A stretch of 44,083 nucleotides of DNA from a virus. Shown here one piece after another: positions 36,872-44,083 of this stretch. The notes under the pieces are model-generated. The model worked only from the letters and a program-made list of their open reading frames with translations, was not told where the DNA came from and did no database searches. A program made the position numbers and the translations under genes. The DNA lies in IMG/VR virus record IMGVR_UViG_3300030838_000019, positions 1 to 44,083 of that record, one strand, 5' to 3'. Numbering within the stretch: the first letter of the stretch is position 1; every line of letters begins with the position of its first letter.

Positions 36872-39685
36872 ATGTCCAGTTCGATGCGCCTCAACCTGAT
36901 CATGGGCATGGTCGACAAGATCACTGGCCCGATTCAGAAGGTCACCAGCGGAACCCAGCGCATGGGTAAGCAGGTCACCGATACCCAGGGCCAACTGACT
37001 CGACTGGGGAACACGTCCAAGGATATCGCCAACTATCGTGGACTCGAAGAGCGCAGCGCGAAAACGGCCGCCGCCCTGGCGCAAGCCCAAGCCAAGGCGA
37101 AAGTCTTGGGCCAAACCATGCGTGACACGGCGGCGCCTACGCAAAAGATGACAGCTGCGTTTGAGCGAGCAACGGCTCAGGTAAAACGCTTGCAGGGGCA
37201 GCAGCACGCCGAGCGCCTAGAGTTGCAGCAAACCAGTGCCAGGCTCAAGGCGGCCGGTGCTTCCACGGCCAGGCTGGGCGAAGCGACCCGCCGAATTACG
37301 GCCGAAACCAAGCGTTACAACGAGCAGCTGGCCAGGGAACAAAAGGCCCTGCAGCAAGTGGCGCAAAGACAGCAACGATTAGGCGAAATCAGGCAGCGTA
37401 ATAAAGACATACGCATGTCCGCCACTGCCGATGTGGTTGGTGTCGGTGCGGCGGTGTTCGGTATTAAAAAACTGGTCGACGCCTATGGCGATGTGGCCGC
37501 CGCGCAAGGCGAAATCCAGTCGCTCGGGATCGATCCGAAGGGCATCGATGCCATTACGGCCAGCGCCAAGGCGTTCTCCGATCAATGGGCGGGCACGACC
37601 ACGGGTGATTTTATCCGAGCGTCCTACGACATCAAATCGGGTATTTCCAGCCTGAGTGACGCGGCGGTCGGCGAGTTCACCCGGATCGCTGCATTAACAG
37701 GCCTGGCCACCAAATCGAATACGGCGCAGATGACCGGTTTGTTTGCCACGGGCTACGGCATCTATCGCAAGCAGTTCGAGCAGTTTGGCGCGGGGACAAT
37801 CAAGGGCTGGGAAGCGCTCGGTGCTGCAGAGCGCGACATGAAGTTCGGCGAGTATTTTTCGTCAGGCATTGCGAGCAGTGTTCGTGCCTTTAAAACGGAC
37901 GGAGCGCAAATGAGTGCGGCTATTTCAGCGCTGGGCGCTGAGGCCACCTCGGCCAATGTGCCATTTGCCGAGCAGCTGTCGATCCTTGGCATGCTGCAGC
38001 AGACTATGTCGGGCTCCGAGGCGGCGACCAAGTACAAGCGCTTCCTGGCATCGGCCGGCGAGGCAGGGGAATCGATGGGCCTCGACTTTCGAGACGCTAA
38101 CAACCAGCTGCGCTCGATGCCGGAAATTCTGGAACAGCTGCGCGGCAAGTACGGCGAAACTCTTGACGATATTGAATCAGCGGAACTGAAAAAAGCATTT
38201 GGCACTAAAGAAGCGGTTGCGATGATCAAGCTTCTTTACCCAGAAGTGGATGCGCTCAAAGCCAACATGGAGGGGCTGGACGAGAGCCTGCGCACCGGCA
38301 TGGCGACCACCAACGATATGGCCAACGCCATGATGGGCGACCCTATCTCGTCCTTTGGGTTGCTGAGCCAGCGCGTGCAAAACGCCAGTGCCGCCATCGG
38401 CAAGGTTTTCGCGCCGTCGATGATGGCTGTCGCCGGAGCCTTGGGCACTGTCGCCCTGTTCGTCTCCGGCCTGGCTGAGCGCTTTCCGTTTCTGATTCAG
38501 GTCGTGGGGTATGCCGTCGTCGGCCTGATTGCGCTGAAGATGGCCAGCATCGCGGCGCGCTTCTCCTTCGCGTTTTTTTCCGATGCCCTGCTGCTGGCCA
38601 GGCGCATGTTGATGTGGTTCACCGTGGCCAACTTGCGCGCTCAGGCGGCGTTACTCGTAACGCGGGTGCGCACCATGGCCGCCACCGTGGCGATGGTGGC
38701 AATGAGTGCGGCCAGCCGGGCCATGGCCGTCGGCGCGGCGATCATGACCGGCGCTCAATGGGCGCTTAACGCCGCCATGATGGCCAACCCCGTCGGCTTG
38801 GTGATCGCGGGAATACTGGCGCTGATCGCCGTGGTGGCGCTGGTGATTGCCTATTGGGAGCCGTTGGCGGCGTTCTTTGGCCGCCTATGGGACGGCATCA
38901 AGACGGCATTTTCAGTGGCTTGGGATGTTATCAAGACGTTGTTGTCCTTTACCCCACTGGGGTTATTGAGGCCGGCGTGGGAGCCACTGAAGGCATTTTT
39001 CAGCGGTATCTGGGCGAGCATCAGCATGGTGTTCTCGGCGGCTTGGAACTTCATCAAAGCGCTGATGAACTTTGCCTTTGTCTGGACCGTGATCCAGGTA
39101 TGGGAGCCCCTGCTGGGATTCTTTAGCGGGCTGTGGGAGCGAATCAAGGCTGTGTTTGTCGCGGCTTGGGATGTGATCAAGACGTTATTGAGTTACACCC
39201 CGCTTGGTCTTCTGTTGCAGTGCTGGGACCCCTTGGTGGCATTTTTTGAGGGGTTATGGGATCGAATCAAGGCGGTCTTTAGCGGCGCGACCCAGTGGCT
39301 GGCCGATAGCGTGTTGGCGCCGATCATGTCGATTCTGGACAAGGTGGGCGGCTTCTTCGGTCATGGTGCGGTCGCCATCACTCAGACGATCAATGACGCG
39401 ACCGCCTCGGTGAATACGGCGGCGATGGTCACGGCGGCAGGTGCGGGTGCAGGCGAGGTGCCCGGCGAGGGACCTGTCGTGCACGCCGGTGGTGTGGGTT
39501 CTGTGGCATCGCCTGCAGGGCGCCCCGCGAATCCGCCGGCGAACGTCAACCAATACGGTGGCATCGTCGTGCACGGCGCGCCGGGTATGTCCGAGGAAGA
39601 GATTGCGAAGAAGGTTCGTGCCGAGCTGGATGCCCGCGACCGTCAGGCGGCCACCCGACAGCGTGGGCGCCTGGCGGATGGCTAA
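36872..39685 (+). CDS. Tail tape measure protein gpT
   Basis: A protein of 937 residues from MSSSMRLNLIMGMVDKITGP; an upstream GTG-like frame start at 36839 lies in the terminator. N-terminal coiled coil (residues 60-190), then a TP901-type core (IKSGISSLSDAAVGEFTRIA, EQLSILGMLQQTMSGSEAAT), a hydrophobic region (residues about 530-680) and near-perfect 41-residue repeats beginning WEPL (38855-39298). It sets the tail length and may form a channel in the inner membrane. The Gly/Pro-rich tail ends in a charged helix. Confidence 0.9.
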   Translation: MSSSMRLNLIMGMVDKITGPIQKVTSGTQRMGKQVTDTQGQLTRLGNTSKDIANYRGLEERSAKTAAALAQAQAKAKVLGQTMRDTAAPTQKMTAAFERATAQVKRLQGQQHAERLELQQTSARLKAAGASTARLGEATRRITAETKRYNEQLAREQKALQQVAQRQQRLGEIRQRNKDIRMSATADVVGVGAAVFGIKKLVDAYGDVAAAQGEIQSLGIDPKGIDAITASAKAFSDQWAGTTTGDFIRASYDIKSGISSLSDAAVGEFTRIAALTGLATKSNTAQMTGLFATGYGIYRKQFEQFGAGTIKGWEALGAAERDMKFGEYFSSGIASSVRAFKTDGAQMSAAISALGAEATSANVPFAEQLSILGMLQQTMSGSEAATKYKRFLASAGEAGESMGLDFRDANNQLRSMPEILEQLRGKYGETLDDIESAELKKAFGTKEAVAMIKLLYPEVDALKANMEGLDESLRTGMATTNDMANAMMGDPISSFGLLSQRVQNASAAIGKVFAPSMMAVAGALGTVALFVSGLAERFPFLIQVVGYAVVGLIALKMASIAARFSFAFFSDALLLARRMLMWFTVANLRAQAALLVTRVRTMAATVAMVAMSAASRAMAVGAAIMTGAQWALNAAMMANPVGLVIAGILALIAVVALVIAYWEPLAAFFGRLWDGIKTAFSVAWDVIKTLLSFTPLGLLRPAWEPLKAFFSGIWASISMVFSAAWNFIKALMNFAFVWTVIQVWEPLLGFFSGLWERIKAVFVAAWDVIKTLLSYTPLGLLLQCWDPLVAFFEGLWDRIKAVFSGATQWLADSVLAPIMSILDKVGGFFGHGAVAITQTINDATASVNTAAMVTAAGAGAGEVPGEGPVVHAGGVGSVASPAGRPANPPANVNQYGGIVVHGAPGMSEEEIAKKVRAELDARDRQAATRQRGRLADG
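38855..39298 (+). repeat. 41-residue (123-bp) tandem repeats in tape measure gene
   Basis: Units start at Trp codons 38855, 38978, 39101 and 39224, each exactly 123 bp apart, with core WEPL-x2-FF-x-G-[LI]-W-x-x-I. Units 1 and 3 share TPLGLL and are closer to each other than to unit 2, so the higher-order period is 82 residues. The fourth unit is partial. Confidence 0.85.
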
Positions 39686-39718
39686 ACCGCCCAATGGATA
39701 GATGAGGAGGGAACAACG

Positions 39719-40150
39719 ATGGCCGAAACAATGATGGCGCTGGGGTCTTTTCGCTTCAGCGTGGCCACCGCCGAGTATCAAAGCCTGGCGACGGCAATGG
39801 CCTGGCGCTGGGCGAAAAAGGATCGTTACCAGCGCAAGCCCGGCAAACAGTTCCACGGACCGGACAGCACCACCAAGACCTTGGACATCACCGTCTGCCC
39901 TGACAGCCGTGACGAGCTGCTGGCTCTGGAACGCTTGCGCGAGCTGGGGGACGCCGGCAAGCCGCTGCGCATGGTCGCGGGCAGTGCCGTGATGGTCAGC
40001 GGCGCGTTGACGCAATCAGGTGCAGATATGGGCTTGTGGGTGATCGAAAGCCTGAGCGTCACCGACGACAACTTCATGCGCGATGGCACGCCATTGCTGC
40101 GCAAAGGGACGCTGGTGATATCCGAATATGGCGAAGATGGAGAGAGTTAA
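39719..40150 (+). CDS. Tail protein gpU
   Basis: A protein of 143 residues. MMALGSFRFSVATAEYQSLA, RKPGKQFHGPDSTTKTLDIT and GADMGLWVIESLSVTDDNFM match the P2 gpU family, needed for tail completion. AGGAGG precedes the start. It is followed directly by gpX. Confidence 0.9.
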   Translation: MAETMMALGSFRFSVATAEYQSLATAMAWRWAKKDRYQRKPGKQFHGPDSTTKTLDITVCPDSRDELLALERLRELGDAGKPLRMVAGSAVMVSGALTQSGADMGLWVIESLSVTDDNFMRDGTPLLRKGTLVISEYGEDGES

Positions 40151-40152
40151 CC

Positions 40153-40356
40153 ATGCAGTACCGAACCCAGCCGGGCGACATGCTCGACGCGATTTGTCAC
40201 CAGTATTACGCCGGTCGCCCGGGGGCTACCGAGGTGGTGCTGGAGGCCAATCCGGGGTTGTGCGAACGGGGGCCACTGTTGCCCGAGGGAATATTGATTG
40301 AACTGCCGGCGCTACCGCCGCCACAAGCGCCGGGGCAGGTGTCACTTTGGGATTAA
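40153..40356 (+). CDS. Tail protein gpX
   Basis: A protein of 67 residues. MQYRTQPGDMLDAICHQYYA, GRPGATEVVLEANPGLCERG and PEGILIELPALPPP form the LysM-like P2 gpX family. It lies 2 bases after gpU. It is thought to bind peptidoglycan or help assemble the baseplate. Confidence 0.9.
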   Translation: MQYRTQPGDMLDAICHQYYAGRPGATEVVLEANPGLCERGPLLPEGILIELPALPPPQAPGQVSLWD

Positions 40357-40365
40357 GGAAAAACC

Positions 40366-41397
40366 ATGAAGGAAGCTGACTATCGAATCGTCGCCGACGG
40401 TGCCGACATCACGAGCATGATCCGCAAGCGCTTGATCAAACTGACCGTGCAGGATTCGGCCGGTGAGGCCAGCGATACCGTGGCCATCGAACTCGACAAC
40501 CGCGACAACCTGATTCGACTGCCGCCGACCGGCGCCGGCCTGCAGGTCTGGATGGGGGAGGCCGACGCACTGGTGTACAAGGGGTTTTATGAGGTCGACG
40601 AGCTGGAAGAACCGCTCGATGATCAGGCCCTGGTGATCCATGGTAAAGCGGCCAAGATGAAAAGCACGATCAAGGCGCCACGTGACGCGTCACACGACGA
40701 GGTCACCCTCGGGGCGTTGGTTGCACAGATCGCGGAACGTAACGGCTATCAGGCAGCCGTGGCGCCGGCGTTGGCCGATCACCTGTTCCAGCACATCGAC
40801 CAGCGTGCGGAGTCCGACATGAACTTGCTGACGCGCCTGGCGCGGGAATTGGACGCGGTGGCCAAGCCCATCGGCGAGCGGCTGGTGGTGGTGCCCAAGG
40901 GCGAGGCCAAGACCGTCAGCGGCCAGGCGCTGCAGACGGTGGTGATTGATGACCCGCAGAACAGTAGCGGTCGGGTGGTCATTCAGGATCGCAATGACTA
41001 CGGGCAAGCGTTGGCCAACTGGTTCAGCGAGGCCGAACAGCGCAAGGTGCCGGTGGTGGTGGGTTTGGTCGATGGAGCGGTGGCGGTGCTGGGCGACGCT
41101 GCACAGTTGCCCAGCGAAGGCGAAGCGCCGTCGCGCTATGTCATCCGCAAGACGTACACCGACGAGAAAAGCGCCAAGGAAGGGGCGGTCGCGCAGCTGA
41201 AAAAACTGCTTCGCGGCAAGTCGACGATGTCGCTCGTTCGACCCTTGATGCCGTCCATTGTGGCCGAGGGCCGACTGGACGTACGCAACCATCGCACCAG
41301 TGCCAATCAACTGTGGCAGATCGAATCGGTGACCCATGTTATCGGCTCGGGCGAGGTGGCGTCGTCAACCATGGAGTGTGTGATTCCCGCCAAGTAG
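40366..41397 (+). CDS. Baseplate hub/late control protein gpD
   Basis: A protein of 343 residues. DYRIVADGADITSMIRKRLI, KLTVQDSAGEASDTVAIELD, RLPPTGAGLQVWMGEADALV and QRAESDMNLLTRLARELDAV define the P2 gpD family (late control gene D), structurally the hub below the tube. It is the last gene of the tail module. A long hairpin follows. Confidence 0.9.
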   Translation: MKEADYRIVADGADITSMIRKRLIKLTVQDSAGEASDTVAIELDNRDNLIRLPPTGAGLQVWMGEADALVYKGFYEVDELEEPLDDQALVIHGKAAKMKSTIKAPRDASHDEVTLGALVAQIAERNGYQAAVAPALADHLFQHIDQRAESDMNLLTRLARELDAVAKPIGERLVVVPKGEAKTVSGQALQTVVIDDPQNSSGRVVIQDRNDYGQALANWFSEAEQRKVPVVVGLVDGAVAVLGDAAQLPSEGEAPSRYVIRKTYTDEKSAKEGAVAQLKKLLRGKSTMSLVRPLMPSIVAEGRLDVRNHRTSANQLWQIESVTHVIGSGEVASSTMECVIPAK

Positions 41398-41412
41398 CGC
41401 CCCCTAAAAGAA

Positions 41413-41450
41413 GCGAGTCAGTTGGATGCGTCAACATCCAGCTGACTCGC
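41413..41450 (+). terminator. 16-bp hairpin after the late operon
   Basis: GCGAGTCAGTTGGATG-CGTCAA-CATCCAGCTGACTCGC, one G-U pair, no T-tract. It marks the end of the tail module. It may be a processing or stability hairpin, or a Rho-aided terminator. Confidence 0.65.
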
Positions 41451-41556
41451 TGTACCCGCAGATCCTGCCTGCAAGTCCAGCCAAGGCTCCTGCTCCGTGC
41501 ACAAAGCGCGGCGAGCCTGTCACCTGTTTATCCATGCAGTAATCGTCTTGCTATCT

Positions 41557-41868
41557 ATGTCCACACCCATCATCCCTTGGATGGGCGGCAAACGCCGCTT
41601 GGCCGACCGCCTCATTCCGCTTTTTCCGCCACACGAATGCTATGTCGAAGTCTTTGCCGGCGGCGCCGCGCTGTACTTCATGCGTCCCCAGGCAGCCCCG
41701 GTCGGAGTCCTCAACGACATCAACGGCGACTTCGTGACGTTTTACCGCGTCGCGCATGCTGTCAGAGTCGCGAATGCCCAATGCTATGATCAACTCCGTC
41801 GGCAATTAGGTGTGGGAGCGGCGCGCCACCAAGTCAGTGGCGGCGCGACAGCTAATGTAACTTATTGA
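41557..41868 (+). pseudogene. DNA adenine methylase (D12 class), 3' truncated
   Basis: The first 68 residues are a standard Dam/D12 N-terminus: MSTPIIPWMGGKRRLADRLI, then FPPHECYVEVFAGGAALYFM (SAM-binding FAGGAAL) and LNDINGDFVTFYRV. After about 41755 the sequence no longer matches the family and the frame ends after 103 residues, lacking the DPPY catalytic motif. Intact relatives have about 250-280 residues and sit at the right end of such prophages. The break marks a deletion or rearrangement at the right prophage edge. Confidence 0.8.
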
Positions 41869-41900
41869 TATAGAGCAAAATATATGGATTTTCCGTATTT

Positions 41901-41923
41901 CACAGTCACAGTCACAGTCACAG
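41901..41923. repeat. CACAGT short tandem repeat
   Basis: CACAGT is repeated almost four times in an AT-rich intergenic region downstream of the dam remnant. No gene function is evident. Confidence 0.8.
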
Positions 41924-41950
41924 CCTCCGCGATAGCAATCAAAAACTTAG

Positions 41951-42052
41951 GGGGCCGCTGATTAATTCGAAATCCAGCTATTGCTCCCTCCCTTTATAAC
42001 TCAGGGCTTGCAAGGCATCCATGGTGCGAAAAACGAATTAATCAGCGCCTCC
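41951..42052. mobile_element. MITE-like element with TTAG duplication
   Basis: Ends are GGGGGCCGCTGATTAATTCG (41951 on) and the inverse of GGAGGCGCTGATTAATTCG (to 42052), differing by one inserted C and one substitution, with a 14-bp perfect core. TTAG flanks both sides (41947-41950 and 42053-42056), which fits the YTAR targets of IS5-group elements. At about 102 bp it cannot code for a transposase, so it is a MITE or a deletion remnant. Confidence 0.65.
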
Positions 42053-42074
42053 TTAGTTTCCTTTAATTATCAAC

Positions 42075-42506
42075 TTATCGGCAATTGGCCGGCACATGCG
42101 CTGCCAGCCCAGCAGTCTGTTTACACACCCATGTCATTGGGGCGTCAGGAGCAGCTTGCTTAGGTGTCAGGGTAAATACTGGTTGGGTCGCGGCCCCGGT
42201 GGCTCGTGTTGTAACAGTAATCACACCGGTCGTGGGGGCTATCGCAATGCTTGCCACATATGGGCTGCCGTTTGCTGGGAACGTATATCCAGAGTTTGCA
42301 ACGGTCAAGTTGGCAAGACCACCCAGAGACGCTGCGGTTTCAGCAACAGCCAGCTCTGCGGCGGTAGCCAACGTCACCCCTTCGGTGACCTTTGTTCGAA
42401 TCAGATAGTTTTGATACGCCGGAATCGCGAAAGCAGCCGCAATGCCGATAATTGCGACAACGATCATCAGTTCGATGAGTGTGAAGCCCTTTTGTAGGTT
42501 TTTCAT
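42075..42506 (-). CDS. pilA: Type IV pilin PilA
   Basis: A protein of 143 residues. The leader MKNLQKG is cut by the prepilin peptidase before [20 protein letters not shown], with Glu5 of the mature protein present. The C-terminus holds a disulphide loop (WVCKQ...PANCR). It forms pili for adhesion, twitching and DNA uptake, and can be a phage receptor. A sigma-54-like promoter lies 48-63 bases upstream. It is a host gene beyond the prophage's right end. Confidence 0.9.
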   Translation of the reverse strand: MKNLQKGFTLIELMIVVAIIGIAAAFAIPAYQNYLIRTKVTEGVTLATAAELAVAETAASLGGLANLTVANSGYTFPANGSPYVASIAIAPTTGVITVTTRATGAATQPVFTLTPKQAAPDAPMTWVCKQTAGLAAHVPANCR

Positions 42507-42553
42507 ATTAATTCCTTTTAGACGATAGGTAGTTTTACTTTGTACACCAGCCC

Positions 42554-42569
42554 AGCAATCAACGTGTCA
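42554..42569 (-). promoter_or_regulatory. Sigma-54-type promoter of pilA
   Basis: The minus strand reads TGACAC-GTTGA-TTGCT. The consensus is TGGCAC-N5-TTGCW; one base of the -24 GG differs. The spacing is right and the predicted start gives a leader of about 35-40 bases before the pilin ATG. RpoN control of pilA is known in Pseudomonas. Confidence 0.5.
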
Positions 42570-42701
42570 GCAATACCATGTTATTCCACCCTCGACGATA
42601 CTCATCAGTAAAAATTTTCAACCTTGCCGAAAGCCTACCTGGCACTAAAACTACTATGCAAAAAATGGCGCCACTCTCACTATGCCATATTGAGCATCAC
42701 A

Positions 42702-43163
42702 CTAAACGGCAAAACGTCGTAAGCCCTTTACCTGCTCCAGGGCAATCAAGTGTCCACCCGCGGCCGCTTTAGCGATCCACATAATTCCTATATTTTTGTC
42801 TGCAGGCACGCCCATCCCGGCCGCATAACATTGTCCAAGAAGGTGCATTGCATCCCGATGACATTGTGCGGCAGCGGCAAGCCACCAGTAAAATGCGGCT
42901 TTTTTATTATCCAGATCGAAAAACAATAGCCCGGCATCGTTCTGTGCATCTGCATCGCCAGAATCAGCACACAAGATTAACTCTAGGCCGCCGGGTTCAG
43001 GTGGTATCGATAGGAAGTCGCTCACAGAATCAAGTGAAAGCATGGTTCTCCCTTTCGAGTCGTTGCAGCTCTTTAACTCTGGATTTTGGGAGATCCTTTG
43101 CCGCCAAGTACGCCTACTGCAATCGCTAATCGCAATAACGGCATCAAGACTGATCAATTTCAC
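42702..43163 (-). CDS. Sel1-repeat protein
   Basis: A protein of 153 residues. N-terminal MKLISLDAVIAISDCSRRTW has a helical, possibly DNA-binding look. The C-terminal half has Sel1/TPR-like helices (DADAQNDAGLLFFDLDNKKA, AAQCHRDAMHLLGQCYAAGM, GIMWIAKAAAGGHLIALEQV). It lies upstream of pilA on the same strand. Sel1 proteins act as adaptors; a pilus link is only suggested by position. Confidence 0.75.
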   Translation of the reverse strand: MKLISLDAVIAISDCSRRTWRQRISQNPELKSCNDSKGRTMLSLDSVSDFLSIPPEPGGLELILCADSGDADAQNDAGLLFFDLDNKKAAFYWWLAAAAQCHRDAMHLLGQCYAAGMGVPADKNIGIMWIAKAAAGGHLIALEQVKGLRRFAV

Positions 43164-44033
43164 ACTTCCTCCTTGGTATCATTAGATGTGGTGCGCACTT
43201 GAGGCTTAATCAATCCCCTCACACCCCGTACGACCTGAAAAATACGCGCAATAAAATTTTTTGTTCTCTTACGGGCCACCTACTTTAGACCTTCTCGACT
43301 TTCAGCTCGGTGCAAAATCGAAAAAGGCAATACAAATGCTAGTCGTAAAATCACTTAACCGCCACGCTGAGTATTGTGTTCGCGCTTGGGGGCAATCTGC
43401 TGATCAGTAGCCCCTGGTTTCACCCTCGCCCCTTCATGCTGGGACCAAACACCTAGCTTGAGGTCGCGATTCGTAACCGCGTGGGCTGCATCTCCACCAA
43501 CTTGAAGACGTTCCGTCTGGCCTGACGCAATTGTAGGGGCAGTTCCTGTACTTCGTTTCCGGCATGCACACGTGATGGACGCAGGTTTCGATTTCGGTGG
43601 GAGAGCCCAGCCAATCGGAGGTGTCGTTGATGCCTCAAGTGGATGCCATTTTTATGTACGGCAATCGAGGAGAGTGCTGAGTACGATTTGAGGCGACGAG
43701 GTGGAGTAGGTTTGGGATTGTGTCTTGCGTTTGAAGGGATTGCGTTAGGTCGACAGAACGCCAGGGAGGATTTTGAAAGCTGCCTAAAACCACCGCGATC
43801 TATCCCGGATTTACTGGGCCAAACCGCAGCCTTATGAAGATTGAACTTTAGACAGCGGCAAGCTGAGCCCCTTTATCTGTAAGGCTTGCATCAATCTCCA
43901 GCCCATACTGCTGCATTACTGAGGTGTGACATTGTGATGGGCTTTCGCACGGCAGAACCCCCCGGTGTCAGGATAGTTGTCGTCTCTCCGGTTTTTCCTG
44001 CAAAAGCATATCGGGGGCGGAAAGAGACTGGTC
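43164..44033. other. 870-bp region without a recognisable gene
   Basis: Several short frames are open on both strands (for instance 43453-43638 minus and 43643-43837 plus), but none has a protein-like sequence I recognise or a good ribosome-binding site. The composition is lower-GC at 43200-43380. It may be degenerate DNA between mobile elements. From about 43972 (TGTCAGGATAGTTGTCG) it could be the left end of the IS that follows. Confidence 0.5.
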
Positions 44034-44083
44034 ATGCCGTACTATTCACCTGAACGCAGAGCCGCATTACTCAAGATGCTGCT
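44034..44083 (+). CDS. IS transposase, 5' end only
   Basis: The window ends after MPYYSPERRAALLKML. This is the usual beginning of helix-turn-helix transposase proteins of IS3/IS66-type elements (compare MPxYSxERKxAxLKKLLPP from memory). The rest lies outside the window, so the family is uncertain. Confidence 0.55.
   Translation, partial: MPYYSPERRAALLKML

Noticed and set aside
41820-41860. GTGGGAGCGGCGCGCC... as a Pseudomonas REP element
   Set aside because: It resembles REP starts and has a short CGCCAC/GTGGCG dyad, but it is a single degenerate copy in the window, so not called.
1-43829. 10-base matches CAAACCGCAG (1 and 43820) and CTGGGCCAAA (about 170 and 43814) as possible att repeats
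   Set aside because: Matches this short are expected by chance between the two ends, and the right copies lie beyond pilA, far from the phage genes.
43453-43837. Short frames on both strands as transposase remnants
   Set aside because: No recognisable transposase motif could be found in any frame.
1-44083. tRNA genes, rRNA, CRISPR arrays
   Set aside because: Looked for tRNA-like cloverleaf ends and regularly spaced repeats; none seen.

Overview
The window is a nearly complete temperate prophage of about 41.5 kb, followed by a short piece of host chromosome. The host is almost certainly a Pseudomonas, most likely of the fluorescens or putida type. This rests on the high-GC codon use, a DUF1654 gene (a family I know mainly from Pseudomonas and its phages), the YfdQ/DUF2303 protein, Pseudomonas-style excisionase and antiterminator proteins, and a type IV pilin with a sigma-54-like promoter.

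Layout. Positions 1-197 are the left flank or attL neighbourhood. From 198 to 10396 lies the leftward early/accessory block: integrase with a one-base frameshift, excisionase-like protein, small orphan proteins, a large phage cytosine-C5 methyltransferase with a repeat-rich target-recognition region, a DUF2303 protein, several tiny ORFs and a frameshifted LuxR-type regulator. Three or four genes in this block run the other way (two zinc-ribbon paralogues at 3542 and 3944, and an AT-richer gene at 8660) and look like independently acquired cargo. From 10635 to 13565 is a lambda-like immunity region. It has a leftward promoter with paired operators and a boxA, a DUF1654 gene under an SOS-type LexA box, a RelE/HigB-type toxin-antitoxin pair, a cleavable CI-like repressor, a triple operator over the rightward promoter, Cro, and two bidirectional terminators bracketing an opposite-strand gene. 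From 13596 to 18607 come the antirepressor, a replication protein with candidate iterons, DnaB, a second tyrosine recombinase and a Q-like antiterminator.

A membrane protein gene (18698) sits between Q and lysis. It is followed by a candidate late promoter and two tandem terminators, then holin, endolysin and Rz/Rz1. The morphogenetic genes are a clear mosaic. The head is lambda-like (Nu1, GpA, W, B, C with nested Nu3-like scaffold, D, E). The tail is P2-like and contractile, in P2 gene order (V, W, J, I, H, G, FI, FII, E/E' with a -1 frameshift site, T, U, X, D). Several terminator-like hairpins inside the late operon follow highly expressed structural genes.

The right end has a 3'-truncated Dam methylase, a roughly 102-bp element with inverted repeats and a TTAG duplication, a PilA-type pilin, a Sel1-repeat protein, about 870 bp with no recognisable gene, and the first codons of an IS transposase. 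The frameshifts in integrase and LuxR and the truncated dam suggest early decay of the prophage, unless the frameshifts are sequencing errors. All assignments come from reading motifs and gene order by eye; no database search was possible.
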